In this document: piece by piece, positions 51,418-60,909 of the stretch
How the letters are laid out: every line of letters starts with the position of its first letter
How positions within the stretch are numbered: position 1 is the first letter of the stretch
Assembly: GCF_031846165.1 (NCBI RefSeq)
Contig: NZ_JAVRIE010000007.1
Coordinates: 1-64,000 of the forward strand
Length of the DNA stretch: 64,000 nucleotides
Direction: 5' to 3'
DNA from: Glaciecola blandensis
GTDB taxonomy: Bacteria > Pseudomonadota > Gammaproteobacteria > Enterobacterales > Alteromonadaceae
Program-made: the position numbers and the translations under genes
Notes under the pieces: generated by a model
Told to the model about the DNA's origin: nothing
The model's database searches: none
The model's input: the letters and a program-made list of their open reading frames with translations, nothing else

Positions 51418-52344
51418 TTATTGAATGGAGCCGCTTCTTTCAAATCTAATACCTGATGGCACCCACGTAGGCATAAAGTCCTCTGGTTGTCTCTCAAATT
51501 CAAAACTAACCCAAATTAAGACGGCGTTACCAACCAGATTCTGTTCAGGAACGAAGCCCCAAAAACGTCCGTCTTCACTATTGTCGCGATTATCGCCCAT
51601 AACAAAGTAATGATCCTCAGGAACAAGCCATTCGTTGTAGGCTGTACCGGGTTGTTTTGGTTCATAGCGACTGATTGCGTCTCTCTCGTTTGGATCTTTG
51701 AGTATTCCCGTCGTATTTTCACCGAGCGTTTCTTTGTACTCTACCAAACGACCATTCATACGACCAATAAAGTCAGTTTTACCCACTTCTTCTTGCGCAA
51801 TCGCGGTTTGTGGACAAGGTCTCTGATCACACGCTGGCGTAATAAAAAGCTTCTTGTCTTTGTAAACCACTCTATCTCCTGGCAAACCGACTACACGCTT
51901 AATGTAGTCAACACTTGGGTCTTCGGGAAATTTGAAAACGACAACGTCTCCCCTGCTAGGCTCACCGGTTTCAATGAGTTTGGTCCTAAAAACAGGGTCC
52001 TTAATACCATAACTAAATTTTTCAACCAGAATAAAGTCACCCACCAATAATGTCGGCATCATCGAGCCCGAAGGAATTTGAAACGGTTCATAAAGAAAAG
52101 AACGGAAAACCATCACTAAAGCAAAAATAGGGAAGAATTGCTTGGCATTATCAACAAGCATAGGCAAATGCGGATCGGCTTCCTCACCTTCTAATTTAGT
52201 GATTGTGTCGTCGCCTAGTACAGCGCGTCGCTCTTCCAATGCCATTGCCTTTCTTTCTGGTGCAAAAAATATAGCATCAATCAACCAAATGAGACCGGTA
52301 ACGGCCGTCATGACCACTAAGAAGATTGCAAAATAATTCGCCAT
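51418..52344 (-). CDS. lepB: Signal peptidase I
   Basis: A 308-residue membrane protease that removes Sec/Tat signal peptides. It has two N-terminal helices (about 3-25 and 70-83), nucleophile Ser94 in P-S-G-S-M-M-P-T-L, general-base Lys149 in D-Y-I-K-R-V-V-G-L-P-G-D, and G-D-N-R-D-N-S near the C-terminus. Overlaps lepA by one base (TAATG). Confidence 0.97.
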   Translation of the reverse strand: MANYFAIFLVVMTAVTGLIWLIDAIFFAPERKAMALEERRAVLGDDTITKLEGEEADPHLPMLVDNAKQFFPIFALVMVFRSFLYEPFQIPSGSMMPTLLVGDFILVEKFSYGIKDPVFRTKLIETGEPSRGDVVVFKFPEDPSVDYIKRVVGLPGDRVVYKDKKLFITPACDQRPCPQTAIAQEEVGKTDFIGRMNGRLVEYKETLGENTTGILKDPNERDAISRYEPKQPGTAYNEWLVPEDHYFVMGDNRDNSEDGRFWGFVPEQNLVGNAVLIWVSFEFERQPEDFMPTWVPSGIRFERSGSIQ

Positions 52345-54140
52345 TAATTATCCACCTTTAGAATTGCTAAGAATGCGTCCTGCGGCAATTCAACATTACC
52401 TACTTGCTTCATTCGTTTCTTACCATCTTTTTGTTTTTGTAATAGTTTTTTCTTACGACTAACATCACCGCCATAACATTTAGCGATAACGTTCTTACGT
52501 AACTGTTTCACTGTGCTTCTCGCAACAATATGCGTACCTATCGCCGCTTGTATAGCGATATCAAACATTTGACGAGGAATCAGTTCGCGAAGCTTTTCAA
52601 CCAAGTCACGTCCACGATACTGAGCGTTGTCCTTATGGGTAATGATCGCTAACGCATCGACTCGTTCACCATTAATAAGGATATCTAGCCTGACCATATT
52701 AGCTGATTTAAATTGACTAAAGTTGTAATCAAGTGACGCAAAACCGCGGCTGGTTGATTTTAGTCTATCGAAGAAATCAAGCACTACTTCAGCCATTGGA
52801 ATGTCGTAGGTGATTGCGACTTGCTTACCGTGGTAAGTCATCGCTGTTTGCACACCACGTTTTTCTACGCATAGCGTGATTACGTTTCCGAGGTATTCTT
52901 GTGGTACGAGTATGTTGGCAGTAACAATAGGCTCACGCATCTCATCAATATCGTTGATAGGTGGCAGTTTGGAGGGGTTATCAACCTGTATGACTTCACC
53001 TTTCGTTGTTTTCACTTCATAAACCACGGTCGGTGCGGTTGTGATGAGATCCAGGTCATATTCTCGTTCTAAACGCTCTTGAATAATCTCCATGTGCAAC
53101 ATACCAAGGAATCCGATACGGAAACCAAAGCCTAGCGCTGCTGAACTTTCAGGTTCATAAAACAAGGAAGCATCGTTTAAGCTGAGTTTTGCCAAGGCAT
53201 CTCTAAAATCTTCGTAATCATCAGAGCTGACTGGGAACAAGCCAGCATATACTTGCGGCTTAATCTTTTTAAAGCCCGGTAAGGCTTTATCAGCAGGTGC
53301 TTTCGCAAGGGTAATAGTATCGCCGACTGGCGCACCATGAATTTCTTTAATACCAGCAATGATGAAGCCAACTTCACCGGTTTTCAAAGTACCCGTATCT
53401 GTTTGCTTTGGTGTAAAAATACCCACTTTATCAACTTGGTGAACTACGCCATTAGACATAATTTGAATCTTGTCTTTGGCATTAAGCTCACCTTGAACGA
53501 TACGAACCAAAGAGACAACACCTTGATAATTGTCGAACCAAGAATCAATAATCAGTGCTTTTAAGGGAGCTTCACGATCACCCTCTGGCGGCGGAATTCT
53601 CTTTACAATCTCTTCTAAGACATCTTCGATGCCAACACCTGTTTTTGCCGAGCACTTGACGGCGTCAATAGCATCAATACCAACGATATCTTCTATTTCT
53701 TCAGCAACCCTTTCCGGCTCAGCTTGGGGTAAATCAATTTTATTGAGGATAGGCACAACTTCCATATCCATATCGATGGCGGTATAACAGTTAGCTAAAG
53801 TTTGCGCTTCTACACCCTGCCCTGCATCAACAACAAGGAGTGCGCCTTCACACGCGGCCAAAGATCGCGATACTTCATAAGTAAAATCTACGTGCCCTGG
53901 CGTGTCGATGAAATTCAATTGGTACTTTTCGCCATCCTTCGCTTCGTAGTACAAAGTAACGCTTTGCGCTTTGATCGTGATTCCACGCTCTCTCTCAATA
54001 TCCATTGAATCAAGTACCTGAGCAGACATCTCACGATTCGTTAGACCGCCACATGTTTGAATCAAGCGGTCAGAAAGCGTCGATTTACCGTGATCGATAT
54101 GCGCAATAATACTGAAGTTGCGAATGTTCTTTAGTTGCAT
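52344..54140 (-). CDS. lepA: Elongation factor 4 (LepA)
   Basis: A 598-residue translation GTPase that helps ribosome biogenesis/initiation and can back-translocate. It has the G1 loop A-H-I-D-H-G-K-S-T, D-T-P-G-H-V-D-F, N-K-I-D-L-P, and a LepA-specific C-terminal domain. The start is ATG at 54140 (M-Q-L-K-N-I-R-N-F), the conserved N-terminus; 18 upstream codons are not. 248 bp separate it from rseC. Confidence 0.97.
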   Translation of the reverse strand: MQLKNIRNFSIIAHIDHGKSTLSDRLIQTCGGLTNREMSAQVLDSMDIERERGITIKAQSVTLYYEAKDGEKYQLNFIDTPGHVDFTYEVSRSLAACEGALLVVDAGQGVEAQTLANCYTAIDMDMEVVPILNKIDLPQAEPERVAEEIEDIVGIDAIDAVKCSAKTGVGIEDVLEEIVKRIPPPEGDREAPLKALIIDSWFDNYQGVVSLVRIVQGELNAKDKIQIMSNGVVHQVDKVGIFTPKQTDTGTLKTGEVGFIIAGIKEIHGAPVGDTITLAKAPADKALPGFKKIKPQVYAGLFPVSSDDYEDFRDALAKLSLNDASLFYEPESSAALGFGFRIGFLGMLHMEIIQERLEREYDLDLITTAPTVVYEVKTTKGEVIQVDNPSKLPPINDIDEMREPIVTANILVPQEYLGNVITLCVEKRGVQTAMTYHGKQVAITYDIPMAEVVLDFFDRLKSTSRGFASLDYNFSQFKSANMVRLDILINGERVDALAIITHKDNAQYRGRDLVEKLRELIPRQMFDIAIQAAIGTHIVARSTVKQLRKNVIAKCYGGDVSRKKKLLQKQKDGKKRMKQVGNVELPQDAFLAILKVDN

Positions 54141-54388
54141 AAATTTTGCTAAATACCTTGAAGTAGACCGTGCTTTTATATCTGAGATCCTCAACTTACT
54201 GTAGGATCTGCCCGAGCAGGGACTGTTGTGCGAAAAATAGAGCCGCGATTTTACCGTTTTATCGGCACAAATGCGAACGATTAGAGGATAATTAATACCC
54301 TATCACACACATTGTTACTTATTTTCTCGGCAAGGGGTTTATTTAAAGGTGGAATGTGACTGATTCAGCGCGTATTCAAGGTGTAAAG

Positions 54389-54871
54389 TCAGGAAAGCTT
54401 CTTTAGTGGTATCTCGTTTTTCATGGTCACCGTGTCTTCGTTCACAGCACCAAGAATAATAGGAGAAAAGTGTTTCTGCTTGCCATTCAATTCACGTCTG
54501 CGCAATGCGTAGAAACTCATCGCCATAGCAGCAAAACCTAAGCCTATTTGCCATATTTCATGCGCTGATGGTAAAAGGCTTTGTAGTAAAACAACAGCAA
54601 AGATCAAAGCAAAAAGTGGCAATATATAAACAAGCATTGAAGCAGACAATAATTGGCTCTCTGGCACGCCCAGTTTGACCCTTTGACCAACGACAAGAGA
54701 ATCTGGTGCTTGTAACTTTAGTAACTCAGGCTTATTTGTAAATGCCTTTGCAATTACACTGGTGCCGCAGTTTTCGCTCGCATGACAGCTACCACAGGTA
54801 CTCTTAACCGTAGTCTCTATCCAAACAGTGTTACCTTCGACTATGCGAACAATGCCAGTTTCTTCAATCAT
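54389..54871 (-). CDS. rseC: RseC (SoxR-reducing system protein family)
   Basis: A 160-residue inner-membrane protein. An N-terminal Cys cluster (C-G-S-C-H-A-S-E-N-C-G-T, about 22-33) probably binds an iron-sulfur cluster, and two membrane helices follow (about 80-125). In E. coli RseC has a minor positive role on sigma-E and aids SoxR reduction with the Rsx complex. ATGA overlap with rseB. Confidence 0.92.
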   Translation of the reverse strand: MIEETGIVRIVEGNTVWIETTVKSTCGSCHASENCGTSVIAKAFTNKPELLKLQAPDSLVVGQRVKLGVPESQLLSASMLVYILPLFALIFAVVLLQSLLPSAHEIWQIGLGFAAMAMSFYALRRRELNGKQKHFSPIILGAVNEDTVTMKNEIPLKKLS

Positions 54872-55956
54872 TGAGGGTTTATCACCTCAATGGATTCAGC
54901 CATTAACTGCGCTGTCACTAAGGGGATATCTCCCACCACGGTCACTTGTACTTTGCCATTTGTTCGTGAATGCACCGTATTAGCCCCGCTATTCAAATTA
55001 ACGTCCTCTTGAAATGCACCGCTTGCGGCTTGAATATACACAGAAACATTAACTAATCCATCGCTAAACAAACTGTACTCAACCACCTGCCCAGTAATAG
55101 CCAACTGATGTATGTCTTGTTTCACTACTCTCATGCCAACAGGAACGAAAGCCAAGCGCCATTCGTGCTGTCGCTGTGGAGGCATTTTAACGGTGATCGC
55201 TTTTGGTAAGCTATCTCGTTGTAATTGTTTGAAAATATCGGCTATTCTCTCGTCTAGCTTTAACTGGGTAACTTGGATTTGTTGCAAAAGTTCGCCATTC
55301 AAGCCGTACATGTTTAGCTTTAGTAACATGCCTGTTTCTTCGTCCAACCAGATTTGATAACCGTAGCGTGTTTTATCTCGACTAGTGACTCTAATTTGTT
55401 GCGCTGAACGGCCTGAAACTCGGTTTCTTCCGACTAATATAAATTGGTAAGCTTGCTCGAGAGTCTCTGGTTCGTATAGCAATGCATATGGAATAGGACC
55501 ATCGATCGCTTTGCCCGCAATACTATACGGTGGGTAACCAGGCTGAAACAAACTCACCACATTATTGACCCTAATATGTTCGAAACCAGGACCATTAAGT
55601 AGGCTTAATTGTTCAATGTGCGTCTCATCTTCCAACACAGCATGACGCCATAAATAAGGCTGCGCATCTTTGCCAGGAATATTGAGCACAAAGGACACTT
55701 CATAACTTTGAGTTTTGGTTTGTTTGGCAAGTCGTTCTAGCCATGCTTTTGGCGAACGAGGATCGAAACTATCTGCCTCTTTCAACACATTGCGAGAGAC
55801 TTCTTCAACGAGAGAATTTTGTGTTTCGGAATGTTGGCTTTGCTTCGCTTCAGTACTTTGACTGTGAGCTAGGGTGTGAAAAGCTAAACCACTGACAACT
55901 ACAGCGAAGCTAATCAATATGCTTCGCTTTTTTGCTAACACTGCCCTATAAAACAT
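54868..55956 (-). CDS. rseB: Sigma-E regulatory protein RseB
   Basis: A 362-residue periplasmic protein with a signal peptide (about 1-31). It has two lipoprotein-localisation-like domains (MucB/RseB family), recognisable by W-L-E-R-L-A-K, A-V-L-E-D-E-T-H and a C-terminal Y-S-D-G-L-V-N-V-S-V-Y. It binds RseA and protects it from DegS until displaced by LPS. Between rseA (24-nt gap) and rseC (4-nt overlap). Confidence 0.93.
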   Translation of the reverse strand: MFYRAVLAKKRSILISFAVVVSGLAFHTLAHSQSTEAKQSQHSETQNSLVEEVSRNVLKEADSFDPRSPKAWLERLAKQTKTQSYEVSFVLNIPGKDAQPYLWRHAVLEDETHIEQLSLLNGPGFEHIRVNNVVSLFQPGYPPYSIAGKAIDGPIPYALLYEPETLEQAYQFILVGRNRVSGRSAQQIRVTSRDKTRYGYQIWLDEETGMLLKLNMYGLNGELLQQIQVTQLKLDERIADIFKQLQRDSLPKAITVKMPPQRQHEWRLAFVPVGMRVVKQDIHQLAITGQVVEYSLFSDGLVNVSVYIQAASGAFQEDVNLNSGANTVHSRTNGKVQVTVVGDIPLVTAQLMAESIEVINPQ

Positions 55957-55980
55957 CGATAGTGCTCACTTCTTAATTGA

Positions 55981-56586
55981 CTATTTCTGAGGGGGCGTTT
56001 GCTCGCTTAACTCATCGCCTTCAGTTGTCTTTACTTGATTAGATTCTGCGTTGCCCGCATTTTTCAAGCGAATTTGTCTTTGGTGATCTTCTATTAGCGC
56101 ATTTATCTGGCGCTGTTGCTCTAGGAGTCGAGCCATATCATCACGATTAACACCGTTACTAGAGGACAAGCTCACCGGTGCTAAACCACCCAAAGGTCCA
56201 TTTGTTGGTGCAGTCAAAAACGGCTGACTTTCTTCAGGCTGATTATAAGACTGATAGCTGAAAATCATTACCGCAGTCACACAAGCAGCAACCGCGAGTT
56301 GGCCGCTTTGTTTGACCAAAGGAATCACAGAGGCAACAACTGGAAGCTCTTTCCAGCTAGGCTTAGGTGCTACCATTGGAAGCTCGCCTTCTAGCTTGCT
56401 AGCCACTTGTGCACTTATGTCAAAGTTCAGATCCGAGGTCATCTCATTGCGCATGCAATCTCGAATGAGGTGATATCGTTTCCACTTATCTGCAAGTTCA
56501 GCATCGCTAGTTAAGCCATTAATTACATCGCTATCATGACCTTCGCCATCTAAAAATGCTGATAGTTTTTCTTGCTGTTGCGTCAT
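55981..56586 (-). CDS. rseA: Anti-sigma-E factor RseA
   Basis: A 201-residue single-pass inner-membrane protein. The N-terminal cytoplasmic domain (E-K-L-S-A-F-L-D-G-E ... W-x-R-Y-H-L-I-R-D) holds RpoE, a helix at about 95-112 crosses the membrane, and the periplasmic tail binds RseB and is cut by DegS, then RseP. The tail is Gln-rich and low in conservation. 73 bp after rpoE in the same operon. Confidence 0.93.
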   Translation of the reverse strand: MTQQQEKLSAFLDGEGHDSDVINGLTSDAELADKWKRYHLIRDCMRNEMTSDLNFDISAQVASKLEGELPMVAPKPSWKELPVVASVIPLVKQSGQLAVAACVTAVMIFSYQSYNQPEESQPFLTAPTNGPLGGLAPVSLSSSNGVNRDDMARLLEQQRQINALIEDHQRQIRLKNAGNAESNQVKTTEGDELSEQTPPQK

Positions 56587-56659
56587 ATAAGACTTTCCTA
56601 CTTGAACACTACTGATATCATAACGCGAGTTTCCGCGTTCGGTAAATACCTGTAGATGT

Positions 56660-57238
56660 TTATGTTTGCACCAGAGGCAATATCACTTTATCAATTGCTT
56701 CTCGCGCTCTAAAAATCCGTGAGCGAACTGTTCCCACAGGACACTCCATTACAGTTGCTATTTCTTCATAGCTAAGGCCTTCGATTTCTCTTAAGGTTAT
56801 CGCGGCCTTCAAATCATCCGGTAAGCCATCAATGGTAGAAAACAGTTTCTCCTGAAGTTCATCGGATAATAATGAACGTTCAGGTGAATTGTTTTCTTTT
56901 AAAGCATCACTACCATCATAATAATCAGCTTCACTCGCATCGACATCACTCGCAGGCGGCTTTCGTCCCTGCGACGTTAAATAATTTTTTGCGCTGTTTA
57001 CCGCAATTCGGTACAGCCAAGTGTAAAAAGCACTTTCCCCTCGGAAATTAGGTAACGCTCGATATGCTTTGATAAACGCTTCTTGAGTAACGTCAGCAAC
57101 ATCACCGCTGTTTTTTACGTACCTTGAAACGATATTCATCACCTTGTTTTGGTGTCTTACGACTAACAGGTTAAATGCGTTCTTGTTACCTTTTTGTACT
57201 TGTTCAACTAACTCTTGGTCGGTTTTCTGCTCGCTCAT
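56660..57238 (-). CDS. rpoE: RNA polymerase sigma-E factor
   Basis: A 192-residue ECF sigma factor for envelope stress, very close to E. coli RpoE: M-S-E-Q-x-T-D-Q-x-L-V start, F-Y-T-W-L-Y-R-I-A-V-N in region 2, and C-P-V-G-T-V-R-S-R-I-F-R-A-R-E-A-I-D in region 4. The start is set at 57238 rather than three codons earlier by this N-terminus. It is distinct from the ChrR-linked sigma at 18.4-19.0 kb. A sigma-E-like promoter lies upstream. Confidence 0.97.
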   Translation of the reverse strand: MSEQKTDQELVEQVQKGNKNAFNLLVVRHQNKVMNIVSRYVKNSGDVADVTQEAFIKAYRALPNFRGESAFYTWLYRIAVNSAKNYLTSQGRKPPASDVDASEADYYDGSDALKENNSPERSLLSDELQEKLFSTIDGLPDDLKAAITLREIEGLSYEEIATVMECPVGTVRSRIFRAREAIDKVILPLVQT

Positions 57239-57289
57239 TCGAGCCACTACTCCTAAACTGAATCACTTATGGCTCATGCAAGTGTAGTA

Positions 57290-57316
57290 ATAGACAGACA
57301 CTTTATGGATAAGTTC
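57290..57316 (-). promoter_or_regulatory. Candidate sigma-E autoregulatory promoter of rpoE
   Basis: Minus strand: GAACTT (57316-57311), 16-nt spacer, TCTAT (57294-57290). The sigma-E consensus is GGAACTT with TCTGA; the -35 is strong and the -10 partial. Located 52 nt before the rpoE ATG, it fits the known autoregulation. Confidence 0.5.
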
Positions 57317-57430
57317 GATTAAAATGACAAATAATTAAAAATAAAACGAAAACATAGAAAGTTGTTTTTTTTATTTAGTAGATTAGTATTGCCAGACATT
57401 TATCTGTGTATTTTACCTAGAATTTTCTAT

Positions 57431-59026
57431 ATGTCTCAAACAATTGAACATCGTTGCGATTTATTAATCGTCGGAAGTGGTGCTGCGGGTCTCAGTTTAG
57501 CCTTAAAAATGGCTGAACATTGCGATGTTATCGTACTCAGTAAAAGTGATATTGATGAGGGCAGTACGCGCTACGCTCAAGGTGGCATAGCTGCGGTATT
57601 TGACGATACCGATTCAATTGATAGCCATATAAAAGATACTCTTGATGCTGGCGCTGGGATTTGTGATGAAGCCGTTGTTGCGTTTACCGCCAGCAATGCG
57701 AAAGAAAGCATGCAATGGCTAATTGAAAAAGGCGTGCCTTTCGACCAAGAGCCCAGTACTACCGGAGAAACAAAATATCACCTTACACGTGAAGGTGGCC
57801 ATAGCCATCGACGCATCTTACACGCTGCAGATGCGACTGGTGCTGCAGTGCAAGAAACACTTTCTGATAGCGTCGCCAATCACCCAAACATCCACCTTTT
57901 TGAACGCTACAACGCAATAGACCTTATTAAAAGTCAAACTCAGAAAGGCCAGTGTGTTGGGGCATATGTGTGGAATCGTAAGAAAGAACAAGTTGAAGTG
58001 ATTCGCTCCCGTTTTATTACTCTCGCAACCGGCGGTGGCAGTAAGGTTTATCAATACACGTCCAATCCAGATGTATCAAGTGGTGACGGTATCGCAATGG
58101 CATGGCGCGCAGGCTGTAAAATTGCAAATATGGAATTCAATCAATTCCACCCTACCTGTTTGTATCACCCTGATGCCGGTAACTTTTTAATCAGCGAGGC
58201 CTTGCGTGGTGAAGGGGCTTTCCTATGTCATGAGGATGGTACTAAATTCATGCATAAATTTGACCCACGCGCTGATTTAGCACCACGTGACATTGTCGCT
58301 AGGGCGATAGATTTTGAAATGAAGCGCTTAGGTGCTGATTGCATGTACTTAGACATCAGTCACAAGTCGACTGACTTTGTGAAAAAGCACTTCCCTAATA
58401 TTTATAGACGCTGTCGCTCTCTGGGTATTGATATTACCAGACAACCTATACCTGTTGTTCCCGCAGCACACTATACATGCGGTGGCGTTGTCACTGATTT
58501 CGATGCACGAACAAACTTAGATAATGTGTATGCGATCGGTGAAACCGCCTATACCGGCTTACACGGCGCTAATCGAATGGCGAGTAACTCGCTTTTGGAG
58601 TGTATTGTGTTTGCACACGCTGCCGGTAAACATATATTGCAGCATTTAGCTGGTGATTGGTTAGATGAAGAGATTCCCGCCTGGGATGAAAGTCGCGTTA
58701 TTGATTCGGATGAGCAAGTGATTATCCAACATAACTGGCATGAACTGAGACTTTTTATGTGGGATTACGTTGGAATTGTGCGCACAAATAAACGACTTGA
58801 GCGGGCAAAACGTCGAATCAATCTTTTAAAACAAGAAATTGATGAGTATTACAGTAACTTTAAAGTCAGTAATAACATGCTGGAACTCCGCAACCTTGTG
58901 TGTGTTGCACAGCTGATTGTCGAATGCGCCATGCAGCGCCGTGAAAGCAGAGGTTTGCATTACAACTTAGACTATCCTAATTTACTACCTGAGTCAGGAC
59001 CGACAATTATTGTAAAAGAAAGCTAA
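57431..59026 (+). CDS. nadB: L-aspartate oxidase
   Basis: A 531-residue FAD enzyme oxidising L-aspartate to iminoaspartate, the first step of NAD synthesis. The FAD loop is G-S-G-A-A-G-L, with S-x-x-R-Y-A-Q-G-G-I-A, H-T-x-x-x-G-G-H-S-H-R-R and E-x-x-x-T-G-L-H-G-A-N-R. The start is ATG at 57431, since the 23-codon extension upstream is not conserved. Divergent from rpoE, as in E. coli. Confidence 0.97.
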   Translation: MSQTIEHRCDLLIVGSGAAGLSLALKMAEHCDVIVLSKSDIDEGSTRYAQGGIAAVFDDTDSIDSHIKDTLDAGAGICDEAVVAFTASNAKESMQWLIEKGVPFDQEPSTTGETKYHLTREGGHSHRRILHAADATGAAVQETLSDSVANHPNIHLFERYNAIDLIKSQTQKGQCVGAYVWNRKKEQVEVIRSRFITLATGGGSKVYQYTSNPDVSSGDGIAMAWRAGCKIANMEFNQFHPTCLYHPDAGNFLISEALRGEGAFLCHEDGTKFMHKFDPRADLAPRDIVARAIDFEMKRLGADCMYLDISHKSTDFVKKHFPNIYRRCRSLGIDITRQPIPVVPAAHYTCGGVVTDFDARTNLDNVYAIGETAYTGLHGANRMASNSLLECIVFAHAAGKHILQHLAGDWLDEEIPAWDESRVIDSDEQVIIQHNWHELRLFMWDYVGIVRTNKRLERAKRRINLLKQEIDEYYSNFKVSNNMLELRNLVCVAQLIVECAMQRRESRGLHYNLDYPNLLPESGPTIIVKES

Positions 59027-59031
59027 CGGCT

Positions 59032-59982
59032 TCAAATAGTGCTTACTTCACCTAATATATGCAACCTTGTTTTAGCGCGTTGTTGAGATTTGAGCGAAAA
59101 ACGTAAACTGGGTAGTTCATTACCTTGGATTTCGTCACTTTTGGGGATTGCCTGACTGACCTCCATCTCTGTTGCGCTTGGCAAGTAAATGGGTTGAACA
59201 AATTGCGTTGTAATCGCTTTATCCGCGAAAATAGATGGGCTAGCGGTTCTGCAATCAAAGGCGTCATTTTTTGCGAGCATAGATATACAGATAGCTTTTG
59301 AATACATGCCGTGCGCTATTGCTCGCCTAAAACCCAGCAGTTTCGCACTCCAACGGCTCAAGTGTATTGGATTGTAGTCACCAGACGCACTGGCATATCG
59401 TCTGCCTATGCCTTGTTCGAATGTTAGCGGAAATGATAAAGATGGCCCTTGGTGGTCATTGTTGTTCAATGACGGTAACAATTGTATAGTTTCTGGATTC
59501 GATGCTATGTGACCGCTTTGTTCATCATGCGCTAAGTCGTGTTTAACTCTTGCTAAATAGAATGATGTTGCTTCAATCGCTAGCGCTTCGTCAACAAAGC
59601 CTTCACTTTTCAATGCAAATACATATCCACGCTTGTGGACTTGAAGACCAGCGAAACTCGTTTTCAGGTGTAACCCAGCGTTTTGTTCCGGCAACTCATT
59701 CACTTTTATTTCATTTGCCAAATGCACTAAACCCATGGGTTTAAATGGAAATGGTTTATTTACCATCATTGAAAGCTGCATCGGCAACGTCAGTACCTGT
59801 AAATAGTTTGGGTGAATAACCGATGCAATACCCGAATTCCAAGCAACTAAGTTGTGATACTTCTCACAATGCCTGGTGTTGATTTGATGCTTTTGCTCAC
59901 GCACTTGTGTGGGTAACGCAAGCTCTTCTGAAGCGGCTTGAGGAGGCTTGTAAAAAGCAGCTTGTAATAAACCCATATTCAT
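59032..59982 (-). CDS. MaoC-like hotdog dehydratase
   Basis: A 316-residue protein. The C-terminal half is a MaoC/(R)-enoyl-CoA hydratase domain with S-G-D202-Y-N-P-I-H207 and G-F-R-R-A-I-A-H-G-M; Asp202 and His207 are the expected catalytic pair. The N-terminal half is probably a second, degenerate hotdog. It likely hydrates enoyl-CoA or enoyl-ACP, but the substrate is unknown. ATGA overlap with ygfX joins it to the sdhE-ygfX unit, which is not its usual place in enterobacteria. Confidence 0.85.
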   Translation of the reverse strand: MNMGLLQAAFYKPPQAASEELALPTQVREQKHQINTRHCEKYHNLVAWNSGIASVIHPNYLQVLTLPMQLSMMVNKPFPFKPMGLVHLANEIKVNELPEQNAGLHLKTSFAGLQVHKRGYVFALKSEGFVDEALAIEATSFYLARVKHDLAHDEQSGHIASNPETIQLLPSLNNNDHQGPSLSFPLTFEQGIGRRYASASGDYNPIHLSRWSAKLLGFRRAIAHGMYSKAICISMLAKNDAFDCRTASPSIFADKAITTQFVQPIYLPSATEMEVSQAIPKSDEIQGNELPSLRFSLKSQQRAKTRLHILGEVSTI

Positions 59983-60518
59983 TTCGACACTTTATCCTTT
60001 TGCTGCGAACGAAAAATACAACATGCAAGTGCGCGATACGTTCTTTTACTGACACTGCTTGGTAATAGCACTACGTCTTTGACGCTAGTGACTCTGCTTC
60101 CACTCATTGTTGACTCTTTATCGATAAGCTGCAACTTGAGAAACAGTAGCCAAGGGCTGACACGCGAACTTGGTAATATTCTATATTGTGACGCTAAATC
60201 ACGATATATTTGACCGTCGCTCCTATCTGAACCCGGGCTAACCCTAGGGTGTTGTAGTATCGTCAGAACGCCATCTGCTAGTTCAAACCAACACTTTAGG
60301 TGGATAGGTGTTCTTTTAGAGAGACCACGCCAGAGCCAGACCGAGAAAAAAACGCCTGCAAAGCCTAGCCCCCAAAGTGTTAATTGCTTTAGATATGGTG
60401 ATGTTACAACCGAGGCAAACCAAGGCGGCAATAGTGTCACACATGCTAAGGTAAAGAGCAGTAGGTAGTTACATAACTTTATTGGCGAATAGCGTGAAAA
60501 GTGAATGCAAACGACCAA
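59979..60518 (-). CDS. ygfX: YgfX (DUF1434)-like membrane protein
   Basis: A 179-residue protein with two N-terminal membrane helices (about 14-35 and 43-63) and a cytosolic domain with W-L-L-F-L-K-L. Position directly after sdhE and topology fit YgfX (CptA), once called a toxin and partner of SdhE. Sequence similarity is modest and it is longer than E. coli YgfX (135). Start TTG at 60518, with A-G-G-C-G-A-G 8 nt upstream; no nearby ATG. Confidence 0.65.
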   Translation of the reverse strand: MVVCIHFSRYSPIKLCNYLLLFTLACVTLLPPWFASVVTSPYLKQLTLWGLGFAGVFFSVWLWRGLSKRTPIHLKCWFELADGVLTILQHPRVSPGSDRSDGQIYRDLASQYRILPSSRVSPWLLFLKLQLIDKESTMSGSRVTSVKDVVLLPSSVSKRTYRALACCIFRSQQKDKVSK

Positions 60519-60531
60519 ATGAACTGCTCGC

Positions 60532-60783
60532 CTAAACTTTGACTCTACTGAGTACTCTTTGAACCATGCTAGCTAAATCAGGATCGTGACATTTCTGATG
60601 CCCCATGAACCAAGCAAATAAATCAGGATCGTCACACGTCAATAAACGTTCAAACGTCATCTTTTCACCATCACTCAACTCATCAAACGCCTGCTCCACG
60701 AACGGCAGAAACAAAACATCTAGCTCTAACATGCCGCGTCTACAAGCCCATTTTAATCTTGCTAATCTTTTTGCTGTGAACAT
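60532..60783 (-). CDS. sdhE: FAD assembly factor SdhE
   Basis: An 83-residue five-helix protein promoting covalent flavinylation of succinate dehydrogenase. The conserved R-R-G-M-L-E-L-D motif (about 16-23) contacts SdhA; L-L-x-x-D-D-P-D-L-F-x-W-F follows. 13 nt before ygfX and divergent from ygfZ, as in E. coli. sdhA is not in the window. Confidence 0.95.
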   Translation of the reverse strand: MFTAKRLARLKWACRRGMLELDVLFLPFVEQAFDELSDGEKMTFERLLTCDDPDLFAWFMGHQKCHDPDLASMVQRVLSRVKV

Positions 60784-60909
60784 TGTTTTACCTTATTTAA
60801 GTCCCATTAATGATATCATAAGAAGCAGTTATTTATAGCTGCACTTGGGATCAAACGATGTTTTTCATTAGGTCCCAAGACTAATACAGAATTATTGGAG
60901 TATTGATTC

